Shown here: piece after piece, positions 39,333 through 47,002 of the stretch | How positions within the stretch are numbered: the stretch's first letter is position 1 | Layout of the letters: each line of letters begins with the position of its first letter | Assembly: GCF_000237085.1 (NCBI RefSeq) | Contig: NC_016627.1 | Location: forward strand, 124,001 to 188,000 | Direction: 5' to 3' | Length of the DNA stretch: 64,000 nt | Source: Acetivibrio clariflavus DSM 19732 | GTDB lineage: Bacteria > Bacillota > Clostridia > Acetivibrionales > Acetivibrionaceae | Translations under genes and position numbers: made by a program | The notes under the pieces: generated by a model | Database searches by the model: none | Seen by the model: the letters and a program-made list of their open reading frames with translations, nothing else | What the model was told of the DNA's origin: nothing

Positions 39333-39719
39333 ATGAAAGCAGAGATTAACCTTATTACAATTTGGACAGATAAAATTGACAGGATGAGAAATTTTTATAA
39401 TCAAGTCCTTGGATTTAGAATTAAAAATGACCTTGGCAATTATGTTGAATTTGAAAATAATGGAGTAAGATTTGCTATATGTATGAGAAATGTTATGTAT
39501 TCATATAGTGATGAGTATAGGAAAAAAGTAGTTGGTCAGGCTTTTGAATTGGCCTTTCCATGTGAAAATCCTGATGATGTAGATGAAGCATTTAAAAAGT
39601 TAGTTACGATGGGAGCAACTCCTGTTCATCAACCTCAAAATATGCCCTGGAATCGAAGAACAGCATTATTTGCAGACCCAGATGGCAATATACATGAAAT
39701 TTTTTCAGAGATTATTTAG
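39333..39719 (+). CDS. VOC family protein
   Basis: The 128-residue beta-alpha-beta-beta-beta protein begins MKAEINLITIWTDKIDRMRN, with FYNQVLGFRI, HQPQNMPWNRRTALFADPDG and NIHEIF. The Glu/His pattern of a metal-binding VOC fold is present. The substrate is unknown; glyoxalase and fosfomycin or bleomycin resistance proteins share this fold. AAGGAG at 39318-39323 supports ATG 39333. It is a divergent paralogue of the frameshifted gene at 32045. Confidence 0.8.
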   Translation: MKAEINLITIWTDKIDRMRNFYNQVLGFRIKNDLGNYVEFENNGVRFAICMRNVMYSYSDEYRKKVVGQAFELAFPCENPDDVDEAFKKLVTMGATPVHQPQNMPWNRRTALFADPDGNIHEIFSEII

Positions 39720-39781
39720 GTCAAAACTTTCTATAGAAATATGTATTAAGAGGTTATACATACTTGTGTGGGAGTAATAAT

Positions 39782-40138
39782 TTGGAAAAGCATGAGTTTG
39801 GAATAATAGATTCTTTTGAAGAAAACAAATGGTATAGTGACTATGAACCTGAAAAATATAATTGTATTTCTGTCAACGACGATTTAGTTGAAGAATTAAT
39901 TATAAAGTATAATGAAGAATTAATGGCAATAAAGACATATTTTCAGGTTACAACCCAACCAGGTGTAGGATTAGATTATTGTGGTGTAACGCTTATCCCT
40001 CCAGAATCTCTTAAGCAATTTAGAGATGTTATTATAAAGGCAAATAGCCATTATCAATCGCAGGAACTTAAATTGCTTATTGAAAAGGTATCTGATGCAA
40101 TTATTAAAAATAAGTATTTAATTCACTATGGAATATAG
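39782..40138 (+). CDS. Hypothetical protein, 118 residues
   Basis: This acidic alpha/beta protein starts at TTG 39782 behind GGGAG and reads MEKHEFGIIDSFEENKWYSD. It contains QVTTQPGVGLDYCGVTLIPP and a helical tail. No signal peptide or membrane segment. The size and acidic character recall toxin-immunity-like proteins, but I do not recognise the family. It is followed 48 bases later by the DUF6438-like gene. Confidence 0.55.
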   Translation: MEKHEFGIIDSFEENKWYSDYEPEKYNCISVNDDLVEELIIKYNEELMAIKTYFQVTTQPGVGLDYCGVTLIPPESLKQFRDVIIKANSHYQSQELKLLIEKVSDAIIKNKYLIHYGI

Positions 40139-40186
40139 TATTTTTTATATAAGAATATGAATATACAGATGAAAAGGGGGAGTATC

Positions 40187-40792
40187 ATGTTTGAATATAT
40201 AAAATTGCAAAGAACAATGTGTTTTGGGACTTGCCCTGTTTATAGTGTTATGGTAGATAAAGAGGGTAATGTAAATTATTATGGAGAAATGTTTGTATAT
40301 AAGAGCGGAGAGCATTATTGGAAGATATCAGAGAAAAAAGTAAATCAGTTAAATGACTTGATTGGGGATTTTGGGTTTAAGTCTTTTATATATGAGCCAG
40401 GGGATGAGTTTATTACAGACCGTCCTTCTTGCATCACCACAGTAAAGTATTCTAATGGAGAAACCAAAGAAATTGACCACTATTATGGACATATTTCGAT
40501 AGATGATAGTCTGACAGCATTTGAAAATAAGATAGAAAGAATTATAGGCACAAAAAAATATGTAAATCCAACGTTGTACATATACTTTGTTGAAGAAAAG
40601 ATTTTAAAGCCATCAATAAGATACATGGTTATTTCTGCTACGGAAAAAGAAGCAATATCTCTAGTAGAAAAAGACTGCACTAATCAAGAAGCATTAAAAT
40701 GGAAAACCAGGAAGATTGGTGTTGCTACAGATGATTATTATGAACCGCTAATACTTATGAGAGAGTTTAAGTACAGTAATGAGAATTTATAG
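40187..40792 (+). CDS. DUF6438-like protein
   Basis: The 201-residue protein opens FEYIKLQRTMCFGTCPVYSV, the conserved block of the DUF6438 family in which a Cys-F/P-G-x-C-P pair may bind a metal or redox partner. It goes on VDKEGNVNYYGEM and later DHYYGHISIDDSL. The last 60 residues are a separate, variable extension. The function is unknown. AAGGGGGA at 40173 supports ATG 40187. Confidence 0.65.
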   Translation: MFEYIKLQRTMCFGTCPVYSVMVDKEGNVNYYGEMFVYKSGEHYWKISEKKVNQLNDLIGDFGFKSFIYEPGDEFITDRPSCITTVKYSNGETKEIDHYYGHISIDDSLTAFENKIERIIGTKKYVNPTLYIYFVEEKILKPSIRYMVISATEKEAISLVEKDCTNQEALKWKTRKIGVATDDYYEPLILMREFKYSNENL

Positions 40793-41136
40793 GAAGATAT
40801 GAAAATCGGGAAAAAATATGATATAATATATAATGATATATAAAAGCCAAGGTGAGCCAACACTTTGACTTTAGTAATGTTTTTTTGGTTATATAGGCCT
40901 ATTAGGATTTTTGAGGATGCTTTGGAGATTTGGCAGTCTTTACAAGGCATTTTTTTCTTACTGTCTGTATAAGTTATGTCTTACTCATTTAAAAAAATCT
41001 TTTTAAGTGAATCTTAGGTGTTTTTGGTCTATTCAAAACTTGTGATGCTGCGCAATTATTTTCTCAGATAGTCCATTACGGTATTGTATCCACTGGTCTT
41101 TTGAATTAAATTAAGACAAAAAGGACTATGCATTTA
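40793..41136. other. Intergenic region between the cassette block and the ars locus
   Basis: No credible gene on either strand. A short minus-strand frame spans 40738-40950 but has no ribosome site. The region is A+T-rich with a few T runs and may hold the terminator of the preceding gene. Confidence 0.3.
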
Positions 41137-41191
41137 TTGACAAAAGCAAAAATTAGCATTATTATATGAGTATAAATGAATATAATCATAT
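41137..41191 (+). promoter_or_regulatory. arsR promoter with ArsR operator O1
   Basis: TTGACA (41137-41142), a 17-base spacer and TATTAT (41160-41165) form a near-consensus promoter. Overlapping the -10 element is the inverted repeat ATATGAGTATA - 6 bases - TATAATCATAT (41164-41191), one mismatch from perfect. The same repeat recurs upstream of acr3, so this is the likely autoregulatory operator of ArsR. Confidence 0.8.
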
Positions 41192-41203
41192 GGTGGTGAT
41201 AAA

Positions 41204-41602
41204 TTGGATTTAATAGAAATCTTTAAAGCGTTGGGAGATGAAAACAGAATTAGAATACTCAATTTGCTAATAAGACAGGAACTCTGTGTGTGCGAGATAG
41301 AAACAGTGCTGGATATGACGCAGTCTAATGCTTCAAGGCATCTAAATAAATTAAAAACTTCAGGTATTATAACCAGTGAAAAGAAATCGCAATGGGTCTA
41401 TTACAGAGTTGATAACGATTTTATTAAAGAAAATGACCTACTGTATGAATTTATTAAAAATAAGTTGGCTGAAAATACACAATTGCAAAGAGATATAGAA
41501 AGACTTAAAAAATATAAAAATAGTAACTTTACATGTGAGCAACTGCGGGAAGATAAAAGTCAGGTTCTTAAGTATCTTCGAGAGCAGTGCAAAAACAATT
41601 GA
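41204..41602 (+). CDS. arsR: ArsR family metalloregulatory repressor
   Basis: The 132-residue winged-helix repressor has the metalloid-binding ELCVCEIE motif (CVC) at the start of the recognition region, then DMTQSNASRHLNKLKTSGII (helix-turn-helix) and QWVYYRVD (wing). As(III) binding to the cysteines should release DNA. The C-terminal 40 residues are a Lys/Glu-rich extension longer than in typical ArsR. The start is TTG 41204 behind GGTGGTGAT. Twin operators lie at 41164-41191 and 41664-41697. Confidence 0.92.
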   Translation: MDLIEIFKALGDENRIRILNLLIRQELCVCEIETVLDMTQSNASRHLNKLKTSGIITSEKKSQWVYYRVDNDFIKENDLLYEFIKNKLAENTQLQRDIERLKKYKNSNFTCEQLREDKSQVLKYLREQCKNN

Positions 41603-41663
41603 TAAAATTATAAAAATAGAAAATATGATTTTAGTTATTTTTCTGTAAAAATTTAAATTAGTC

Positions 41664-41697
41664 ACTATATGATTATAACAGAATATAATCATATAGT
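41664..41697 (+). promoter_or_regulatory. ArsR operator O2 upstream of acr3
   Basis: ACTATATGATTATA (41664-41677) and TATAATCATATAGT (41684-41697) form a perfect 14-bp inverted repeat with a 6-base spacer. Its inner 11 bp are the same as operator O1 apart from one base. It sits 38 bases upstream of the acr3 start, where it could block transcription or form an RNA hairpin. Confidence 0.8.
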
Positions 41698-41735
41698 AAA
41701 AACAAGATAATTCAAATGGACTGGGGGCATAAAAC

Positions 41736-42791
41736 ATGAGTAGCAAAGAAGCAATGCAAGAAAAAAAAGGATTAGGTTTTTTCGAAAAGTACCTTACACT
41801 GTGGGTAGCAGCATGTATTATAGTAGGAGTTGCCATAGGACGATTAATTCCTGTAATCCCTGAAACTTTAAGCAAATTTGAATATGCAAATGTATCAATT
41901 CCTGTTGCTATTCTCATATGGCTAATGATATACCCAATGATGCTGAAAATTGATTTTTCAAGCATTGTCAGGGCAACAAAAAAACCGAAGGGACTAATAG
42001 TTACTTGTGTAACAAACTGGCTTATCAAGCCTTTTACAATGTATCTTATAGCAGCGTTTTTCTTAAAAGTGGTATTCAGCAGGTGGATTGGTTCGGATTT
42101 GGCGACAGACTATCTTGCAGGTGCAGTATTATTAGGAGCCGCACCATGTACCGCTATGGTGTTCGTATGGAGTTATTTGACAAAAGGCGACCCTGCTTAT
42201 ACATTAGTGCAGGTAGCAGTGAATGACCTGATTATATTGTTTGCATTTACACCAATTGTCGCATTCCTGTTAGGTGTAAGTAATGTAAGCGTTCCTTATG
42301 ACACACTGGTATTATCAACAATCCTGTTTGTTGTTATTCCATTGGTAGGAGGGTACCTTACTAGAAGGAACATCATCAAACATAAGGGCATAGAGTATTT
42401 CGAGAACATTTTTCTCAAGAAATTTGATAATGTAACTATCGTAGGTTTACTTCTCACTTTAGTAATTATTTTCTCGTTCCAGGGTGAAATAATTTTAAGT
42501 AATCCCTTGCATATTATATTAATTGCTATACCATTAATTATCCTGACATTCTTTATATTCTTCATTGCTTATGGATGGGCAAAGGTATGGAAACTTCCCC
42601 ATGATATAGCGGCTCCTGCGGGAATGATTGGAGCAAGCAATTTCTTTGAACTTGCAGTTGCAGTGGCAATTTCACTCTTTGGCCTGGAATCTGGAGCCGC
42701 TCTTGCAACAGTTGTAGGAGTATTGGTTGAAGTCCCGGTCATGCTTACGTTGGTCATGATTGCAAATAATACAAGGCATTGGTTTCAATAA
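41736..42791 (+). CDS. acr3: Acr3-type arsenite efflux permease
   Basis: The 351-residue membrane protein has about ten helices. Acr3 family blocks include LWVAACIIVGVAIGRLIP, WLMIYPMMLKIDF, GAAPCTAMVFVWSYLTKGD (with the functional Cys) and PAGMIGASNFFELAVAVAIS. It expels arsenite with proton motive force and needs no ATPase subunit. It is under operator O2 and precedes arsC. Confidence 0.95.
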   Translation: MSSKEAMQEKKGLGFFEKYLTLWVAACIIVGVAIGRLIPVIPETLSKFEYANVSIPVAILIWLMIYPMMLKIDFSSIVRATKKPKGLIVTCVTNWLIKPFTMYLIAAFFLKVVFSRWIGSDLATDYLAGAVLLGAAPCTAMVFVWSYLTKGDPAYTLVQVAVNDLIILFAFTPIVAFLLGVSNVSVPYDTLVLSTILFVVIPLVGGYLTRRNIIKHKGIEYFENIFLKKFDNVTIVGLLLTLVIIFSFQGEIILSNPLHIILIAIPLIILTFFIFFIAYGWAKVWKLPHDIAAPAGMIGASNFFELAVAVAISLFGLESGAALATVVGVLVEVPVMLTLVMIANNTRHWFQ

Positions 42792-42815
42792 ACTTATAAA
42801 AAAAGGTGGTATCGA

Positions 42816-43217
42816 ATGAAAAAGAAGGTTGCATTTGTGTGTGTCCACAACTCTTGTCGTTCTCAAATGGCAGAAGGTTGGGCAAAGAAAATGGGAAGTG
42901 ACGTATTGGAAGCATACTCGGCAGGGACAGAAAATTACCCTGAAGTAAAACCACTGGCAGTACAGGTAATGGAAGAAGCAGGAGTGGATATGAGCGGCCA
43001 TTATCCGAAACTATTAAGCGATATTCCAGCGGAAGTAGATATTTTAATAACGATGGGATGTAATGTAGAATGCCCTTATATACCATGCCAACATAGAGAA
43101 GATTGGGGACTTAGTGACCCGTCAGGCGGACCAATAGAAGATTACAGAAGAACAAGAGATATAATTAAGGAAAAAGTCGAGGATTTAGTACAGAGAGTAA
43201 AGAACAATCAGATTTGA
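42816..43217 (+). CDS. arsC: Arsenate reductase, thioredoxin-coupled (LMW phosphatase fold)
   Basis: The 133-residue protein has the P-loop CVHNSCRS (C-x5-R) and the second pair of redox cysteines in MGCNVECPYIPC, followed by REDWGLSDPSGG. This is the Staphylococcus pI258-type ArsC, which relays electrons through three cysteines to thioredoxin. A CxxC redoxin encoded at 45949 may serve as partner. AAAGGTGG precedes ATG 42816. Confidence 0.95.
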   Translation: MKKKVAFVCVHNSCRSQMAEGWAKKMGSDVLEAYSAGTENYPEVKPLAVQVMEEAGVDMSGHYPKLLSDIPAEVDILITMGCNVECPYIPCQHREDWGLSDPSGGPIEDYRRTRDIIKEKVEDLVQRVKNNQI

Positions 43218-43324
43218 TAAGCGTAATGTAATTAGTAAAATAAGAAAAGCGCAGTGAAGTTGAAAAGTGTAAACATGTTGGAAAATATCATTAAGTGTGC
43301 AAGGGGTAAGGGGGATGTTTTCAT

Positions 43325-44341
43325 ATGAACATATTAGCCATGATATTCGGTTGGTTAAACGACCAACTGTTAAAAATGAGATGGCTTTCAGAACTGGTAA
43401 GACTTCTTGTGGAGAAAGTATTTGGTTTGTCTGTTAGCGAAAGAATAGGTGGAAGTATTCACTTTTTTATATATGATACAATAAAAATATTTATATTATT
43501 ATCACTATTAATATTTGTCATATCCTATATCCAGAGTTATTTTCCGCCAGAGAGGACAAAGAAGATTCTCGGAAAGATAAAAGGCATTAAAGGGAATATA
43601 CTTGGTGCACTGCTTGGTACCATAACTCCATTTTGCAGTTGCTCCAGCATACCGATTTTTATCGGTTTCACATCTGCTGGCTTGCCTTTAGGCATAACCT
43701 TTTCTTTCTTAATATCTTCGCCAATGGTGGATTTGGCGTCATTAATGTTGTTAATTTCATTTTTCGGTCCTAAAATTGCCATAGCCTATGTTGTTGTAGG
43801 CTTGATTTTGGCGGTTATCGGAGGAACTTTGATTGACAAGTTGGGACTTGAAAAATATGTAGAAGGATATGTAAGAGAAATCGAAAATGTTGATGCCGAA
43901 GTGCCTGAAATGACCCGCAAGGAAAGAATATCTTATGCAAAGGAACAGGTCAGGGATATTATCCAGAGAGTATGGCTATATGTATTAATCGGTGTTGGAA
44001 TAGGGGCAGCCATTCATAACTGGATTCCTCAGTCAATCATAGAAAATGTGGTTGGAGGCAATAATCCATTTGCAGTGTTGCTTGCTACTGTAGTGGGCAT
44101 TCCAATGTATGCTGATATATTCGGCACTCTGCCTATAGCCGAAGCATTATTTGCAAAAGGAGTAGGCGTGGGAACGGTATTGTCATTTATGATGGCGGTA
44201 ACAGCCTTGTCGCTGCCTTCCATGATTATGCTCAGCAAGGTAGTAAAGCCTAAACTTTTAGCAATCTTTGTATCCATTGTATCAGCAGGAATTATTATCA
44301 TTGGATATTTATTTAATGCTTTTTCATATATTTTTGTGTAA
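43325..44341 (+). CDS. ArsP-like permease (DUF318 family)
   Basis: The 338-residue membrane protein has about eight helices and the conserved TPFCSCSSIPIFIGFTSAGL, whose adjacent cysteines fit ArsP-type organoarsenical permeases and related metal permeases. A second half-signature, GIPMYADIFGTLPIAEALFA, is also present. It could export methylarsenite or another soft metal species. It starts 108 bases after arsC behind a GGGGG site, and the split permease pair follows. Confidence 0.85.
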   Translation: MNILAMIFGWLNDQLLKMRWLSELVRLLVEKVFGLSVSERIGGSIHFFIYDTIKIFILLSLLIFVISYIQSYFPPERTKKILGKIKGIKGNILGALLGTITPFCSCSSIPIFIGFTSAGLPLGITFSFLISSPMVDLASLMLLISFFGPKIAIAYVVVGLILAVIGGTLIDKLGLEKYVEGYVREIENVDAEVPEMTRKERISYAKEQVRDIIQRVWLYVLIGVGIGAAIHNWIPQSIIENVVGGNNPFAVLLATVVGIPMYADIFGTLPIAEALFAKGVGVGTVLSFMMAVTALSLPSMIMLSKVVKPKLLAIFVSIVSAGIIIIGYLFNAFSYIFV

Positions 44342-44418
44342 GCAGGTTTGATAAAAGAGTAGGGGTTTATCTATGTGTTTCAAAAGAGGTTTAAACGTAG
44401 GGGAAGGTGTGCTTAAAC

Positions 44419-44904
44419 ATGGGAAATTATATTCTTTATGCTGTTACGCTAATATTGTTAGTAATATCTTTTCTCAAAGATGAGAGCAAAACAAAGAATG
44501 CTCTAAAGAAAGCCTGGAAGTCATTTGAAAATATATTGCCAGAATTCCTTGGAGTCATTATGCTGGTAGGGATACTGCTTGCCGTACTTAACCCTCAAGT
44601 CATATCTGCTGTCATAGGAGCAGAATCAGGATGGTTTGGCGTTATTCTTGCAGCCTTGGTTGGAGCAGTTACCCTTATTCCAGGGTTTGTGGCATTCCCT
44701 ACTGCTGCCATGCTTCTTCAAAATGGTGCAGGGTATATGCAGATTGGAGCCTTCGTTTCTACACTTATGATGGTAGGGATTGTTACGGCTCCCGTAGAGA
44801 TGAAATACTTTGGTAAAAAACTTACAATTGCAAGAAATGTTTTAGCGTTTATATTCTCTTTCCTGGTAGCATATATAATTGGGAAGGTGGTGGGCGGTAT
44901 ATGA
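44419..44904 (+). CDS. Permease, N-terminal half of a split ArsP-like transporter
   Basis: The 161-residue membrane protein begins MGNYILYAVTLILLVISFLK and shows NILPEFLGVIMLVGILLAVL and a conserved LIPGFVAFPTAAMLL, which resembles one of the two pseudo-symmetric halves of the permease at 43325. It overlaps the next gene by the 4 bases ATGA, so the two halves are made together and probably form a heterodimer. GGGAAGGTG precedes ATG 44419. Confidence 0.8.
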   Translation: MGNYILYAVTLILLVISFLKDESKTKNALKKAWKSFENILPEFLGVIMLVGILLAVLNPQVISAVIGAESGWFGVILAALVGAVTLIPGFVAFPTAAMLLQNGAGYMQIGAFVSTLMMVGIVTAPVEMKYFGKKLTIARNVLAFIFSFLVAYIIGKVVGGI

Positions 44905-45431
44905 AGTTGATAAAAAGATATAGGTTCTTTTTAGTCACTATCGGGATTATAGGGATTATTACTTTGATAAATAGAAGCATTGGGCTAAAAGCCATTGGTG
45001 TTGCAGGGTATAGTTTTAAGGAAATGGCTCTTGTCATCCCTCCTGTATTTATTCTTTTAGGATTACTGGATGTATGGGTTCCGAGAGAAACGATGGTGAA
45101 ATACATGGGAGAAGGTTCAGGGATAAAAGGCGTAATCCTGTCCATCATTTTAGGCTCTGCAGCAGCAGGCCCTCTTTATGGGGCATTCCCAGTGGCGGCA
45201 GTTTTTATGAAAAAAGGTGCAAAATTCAGCAATATACTGATATTCATTGGAGCATGGTCCACTACAAAGATACCAATGTTTTTATTTGAAATATCAGCAT
45301 TGGGTGCTAGATTTGCTGTAACAAGACTGGTGGTTGATATTCCTGGAATAATTCTTATAGCCTATATACTGTCCCAATTAATCCCAAATGAAGAGATAAG
45401 GGAAATATATCGGAAAGTTGAAAATATGTGA
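44901..45431 (+). CDS. Permease, C-terminal half of a split ArsP-like transporter
   Basis: The 176-residue membrane protein carries SAAAGPLYGAFPVAAVFMKK, the counterpart of the conserved half-signature, and IFIGAWSTTKIPMFLFEIS. It overlaps the preceding gene (ATGA), which suggests translational coupling and complex formation. The gene before it should supply the other half of the pore. Confidence 0.8.
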   Translation: MKLIKRYRFFLVTIGIIGIITLINRSIGLKAIGVAGYSFKEMALVIPPVFILLGLLDVWVPRETMVKYMGEGSGIKGVILSIILGSAAAGPLYGAFPVAAVFMKKGAKFSNILIFIGAWSTTKIPMFLFEISALGARFAVTRLVVDIPGIILIAYILSQLIPNEEIREIYRKVENM

Positions 45432-45454
45432 TATTTGTAAAGGAGAGGGTTTAA

Positions 45455-45691
45455 ATGTCAAAGAACTGGTATCCAGTAATTAACTATGAAAATTGTATTG
45501 AGTGCGGGGCATGCTTTAACAAGTGCTCACATGGGGTTTACAAGAAAGAAGGTGAACGGCCTGTAGTGGTATATCCTGAAGGCTGTGTTGATGGATGCAG
45601 AGGATGTCAAAAACTATGTCCTTCAGGTGCAATAGAGTATGTTGGCGACACAGGTGGAAAGGATAATTGCAGTTGCGGATGCTGCTGCTAA
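45455..45691 (+). CDS. 4Fe-4S ferredoxin-like protein with Cys-rich tail
   Basis: The 78-residue protein has one complete cluster motif CIECGACFNKC paired with C-PSGAI, and another group CVDGCRGCQKLCP, so it may hold two 4Fe-4S clusters. The C-terminus CSCGCCC is an unusual cysteine run that could bind soft metal. It is probably the electron donor or metal chaperone of the neighbouring permeases. AAGGAGAG precedes ATG 45455. Confidence 0.85.
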   Translation: MSKNWYPVINYENCIECGACFNKCSHGVYKKEGERPVVVYPEGCVDGCRGCQKLCPSGAIEYVGDTGGKDNCSCGCCC

Positions 45692-45712
45692 ATTTCGGGG
45701 GAGGTGGAAGGT

Positions 45713-45916
45713 GTGAGGCCAGTTATTTTAAAGGAGAAGTGTTCTGCACAGGCCAATATCTGCAAAGCGATAAATGCATGTCCTAATCATGCAATAAGTT
45801 ATGTCGAGGATGATGATGAACCTTTAGGTGGCAGAATTGAAATTGACCATGCAAAATGTACAGCGTGTGGAACCTGTGCAAAGGAATGTTGTGGAATGGC
45901 GATAATAATGGAATGA
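45713..45916 (+). CDS. Ferredoxin-like protein
   Basis: The 67-residue protein has a normal second cluster motif CTACGTCAKECCGMAI. Its first motif is irregular (CSAQANICKAINACPNHAI), with wide spacing, so the first cluster may be absent or atypical. GTG 45713 follows GAGGTGG by 5 bases; a GTG at 45704 would overlap that site. It forms part of the ferredoxin-redoxin group behind the permeases. Confidence 0.75.
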   Translation: MRPVILKEKCSAQANICKAINACPNHAISYVEDDDEPLGGRIEIDHAKCTACGTCAKECCGMAIIME

Positions 45917-45948
45917 AAAAATATCAGTTGATGAAGGAGGATTTTACT

Positions 45949-46176
45949 ATGGTAATTAAAGTTTTAGGTTCAGGATGTGCTAATTGCAAGAAATTAGAAG
46001 CCAATGTCAGAGAGGCTGTAAAAGAACTAGGGATTGAAGCCACTATTGAAAAAGTACAGGACTTCAAAGATATTATGGCCTATGGTGTAATGAAAACACC
46101 CGCTCTTGTAGTGGATGAACAGGTAAAAGTGATGGGAAGAGTTCCGTCAGTAGAAGATATTAAAAAATACTTGTAA
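45949..46176 (+). CDS. Thioredoxin-like CxxC redoxin (TM0996 family)
   Basis: This 75-residue thioredoxin-fold protein is a single small domain: VIKVLGSGCANCKKLEANV (CxxC active site), then YGVMKTPALVVDEQ with the cis-proline, and GRVPSVEDI. It may reduce ArsC or carry metal thiolates. AAGGAGG lies 8 bases before ATG 45949; the longer upstream frame overlaps the ferredoxin gene. Confidence 0.9.
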   Translation: MVIKVLGSGCANCKKLEANVREAVKELGIEATIEKVQDFKDIMAYGVMKTPALVVDEQVKVMGRVPSVEDIKKYL

Positions 46177-46200
46177 ATCACATCATTTAACATTTTTAAA

Positions 46201-46341
46201 GGTAGTGGATTTGGAACATTGATTAATGGCCAGATATTAAATGTTTTTGGTATTGGTCAGATATTTGCTGTTGCAGGAGCAGTGATGTTTGTAGTTGCTT
46301 TTATCGCAGCGAAAGTCGTACTGAAAGTGCATCGACCTTAA
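46201..46341 (+). pseudogene. C-terminal remnant of an MFS-type transporter
   Basis: The frame encodes GSGFGTLINGQILNVFGIGQ, IFAVAGAVMFVVAFIAAKVV and a short basic tail before a TAA at 46339. A transmembrane helix and a basic end fit the tail of a major facilitator permease. There is no start or upstream portion. It marks a deletion between the redoxin and sigma factor genes. Confidence 0.55.
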
Positions 46342-46367
46342 ACCGCGTCTTAAAGGGGGTATGAGCC

Positions 46368-46922
46368 ATTAAGTATGATATTATTGCTTTATGGAAAGAG
46401 TTAAGTTCCAGCCTGAAAACCTTTATCCGCAAAAAGGTGGCAAATGAGCAAGATGCGGAAGATATCCTTCAGGATGTATTTTTAAAAATATATTCTAATA
46501 TAAACCAGGTAAAGGATAATGACAGAATATATGCGTGGGTGTACCGAATAACAAGAAATTTGATTGTCGATTATTACAGAAAAAAAAGAGATACTGCTGA
46601 ATTTTCGGATTTGCCTGATGAGATAAAAACCGATAATGATGAAGAAGAAATAATAAATGGATTGGTTTTATGCCTGAAAAATATGATTGACAGCCTTCCA
46701 GATAAATATAAGCAGGCTATCATGCTAACAGAATTAGGCGGTTTGACACAAAAAGAACTGGCTCAAAAACTCGGTATGTCAATATCAGGGGCTAAATCGA
46801 GAGTTCAGCGTGGGAGAAATCTGTTAAAAGAGAAGTTTTTTGAGTGCTGTAAGTTTCAATTCGATGTGTATGGGAATATTGTTGAATATCAGCATAAAGA
46901 AAATAGTTGTAAATATTGCTGA
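46368..46922 (+). CDS. SigZ-like ECF RNA polymerase sigma factor, probable ATT start
   Basis: The protein matches SigZ-type ECF sigma factors: KYDIIALWKELSSSLKTFIR, DAEDILQDVFLKIY (region 2.2), WVYRITRNLIVDYYRKKR (region 2.4) and LTQKELAQKLGMSISGAKSR (region 4). The homologous N-terminus begins right after an ATT at 46368, which sits 8 bases behind AAAGGGGG (46353-46359). No ATG, GTG or TTG is available there; the next in-frame GTG at 46437 would delete region 2.1. So the gene uses ATT, or a former ATG has mutated. The tail ends in Cys-x-x-Cys. Confidence 0.75.
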   Translation: MKYDIIALWKELSSSLKTFIRKKVANEQDAEDILQDVFLKIYSNINQVKDNDRIYAWVYRITRNLIVDYYRKKRDTAEFSDLPDEIKTDNDEEEIINGLVLCLKNMIDSLPDKYKQAIMLTELGGLTQKELAQKLGMSISGAKSRVQRGRNLLKEKFFECCKFQFDVYGNIVEYQHKENSCKYC

Positions 46923-46950
46923 AACATATATGTATTTTGCGTCCTTTTTA

Positions 46951-47000
46951 AAAAACCTCCGTCTATAAAAGTGAAGTTAAATTTTATGATGGAGGTTTTA
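46951..47000 (+). promoter_or_regulatory. Hairpin that can hide the ribosome site of the DUF2703 gene
   Basis: AAAACCTCCGTC (46952-46963) can pair with GATGGAGGTTTT (46988-46999), 12 bp with one G-U and a 24-base loop. The 3' arm contains GGAGG, the ribosome site of the following gene. Pairing would block its translation. The stem could also act as a terminator for the sigma factor gene. Confidence 0.6.
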
Positions 47001-47002
47001 TT

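Noticed and set aside
40738-40950. Minus-strand 70-codon frame at the end of the DUF6438-like gene
   Set aside because: No ribosome site, overlaps a convincing gene, and composition looks random.
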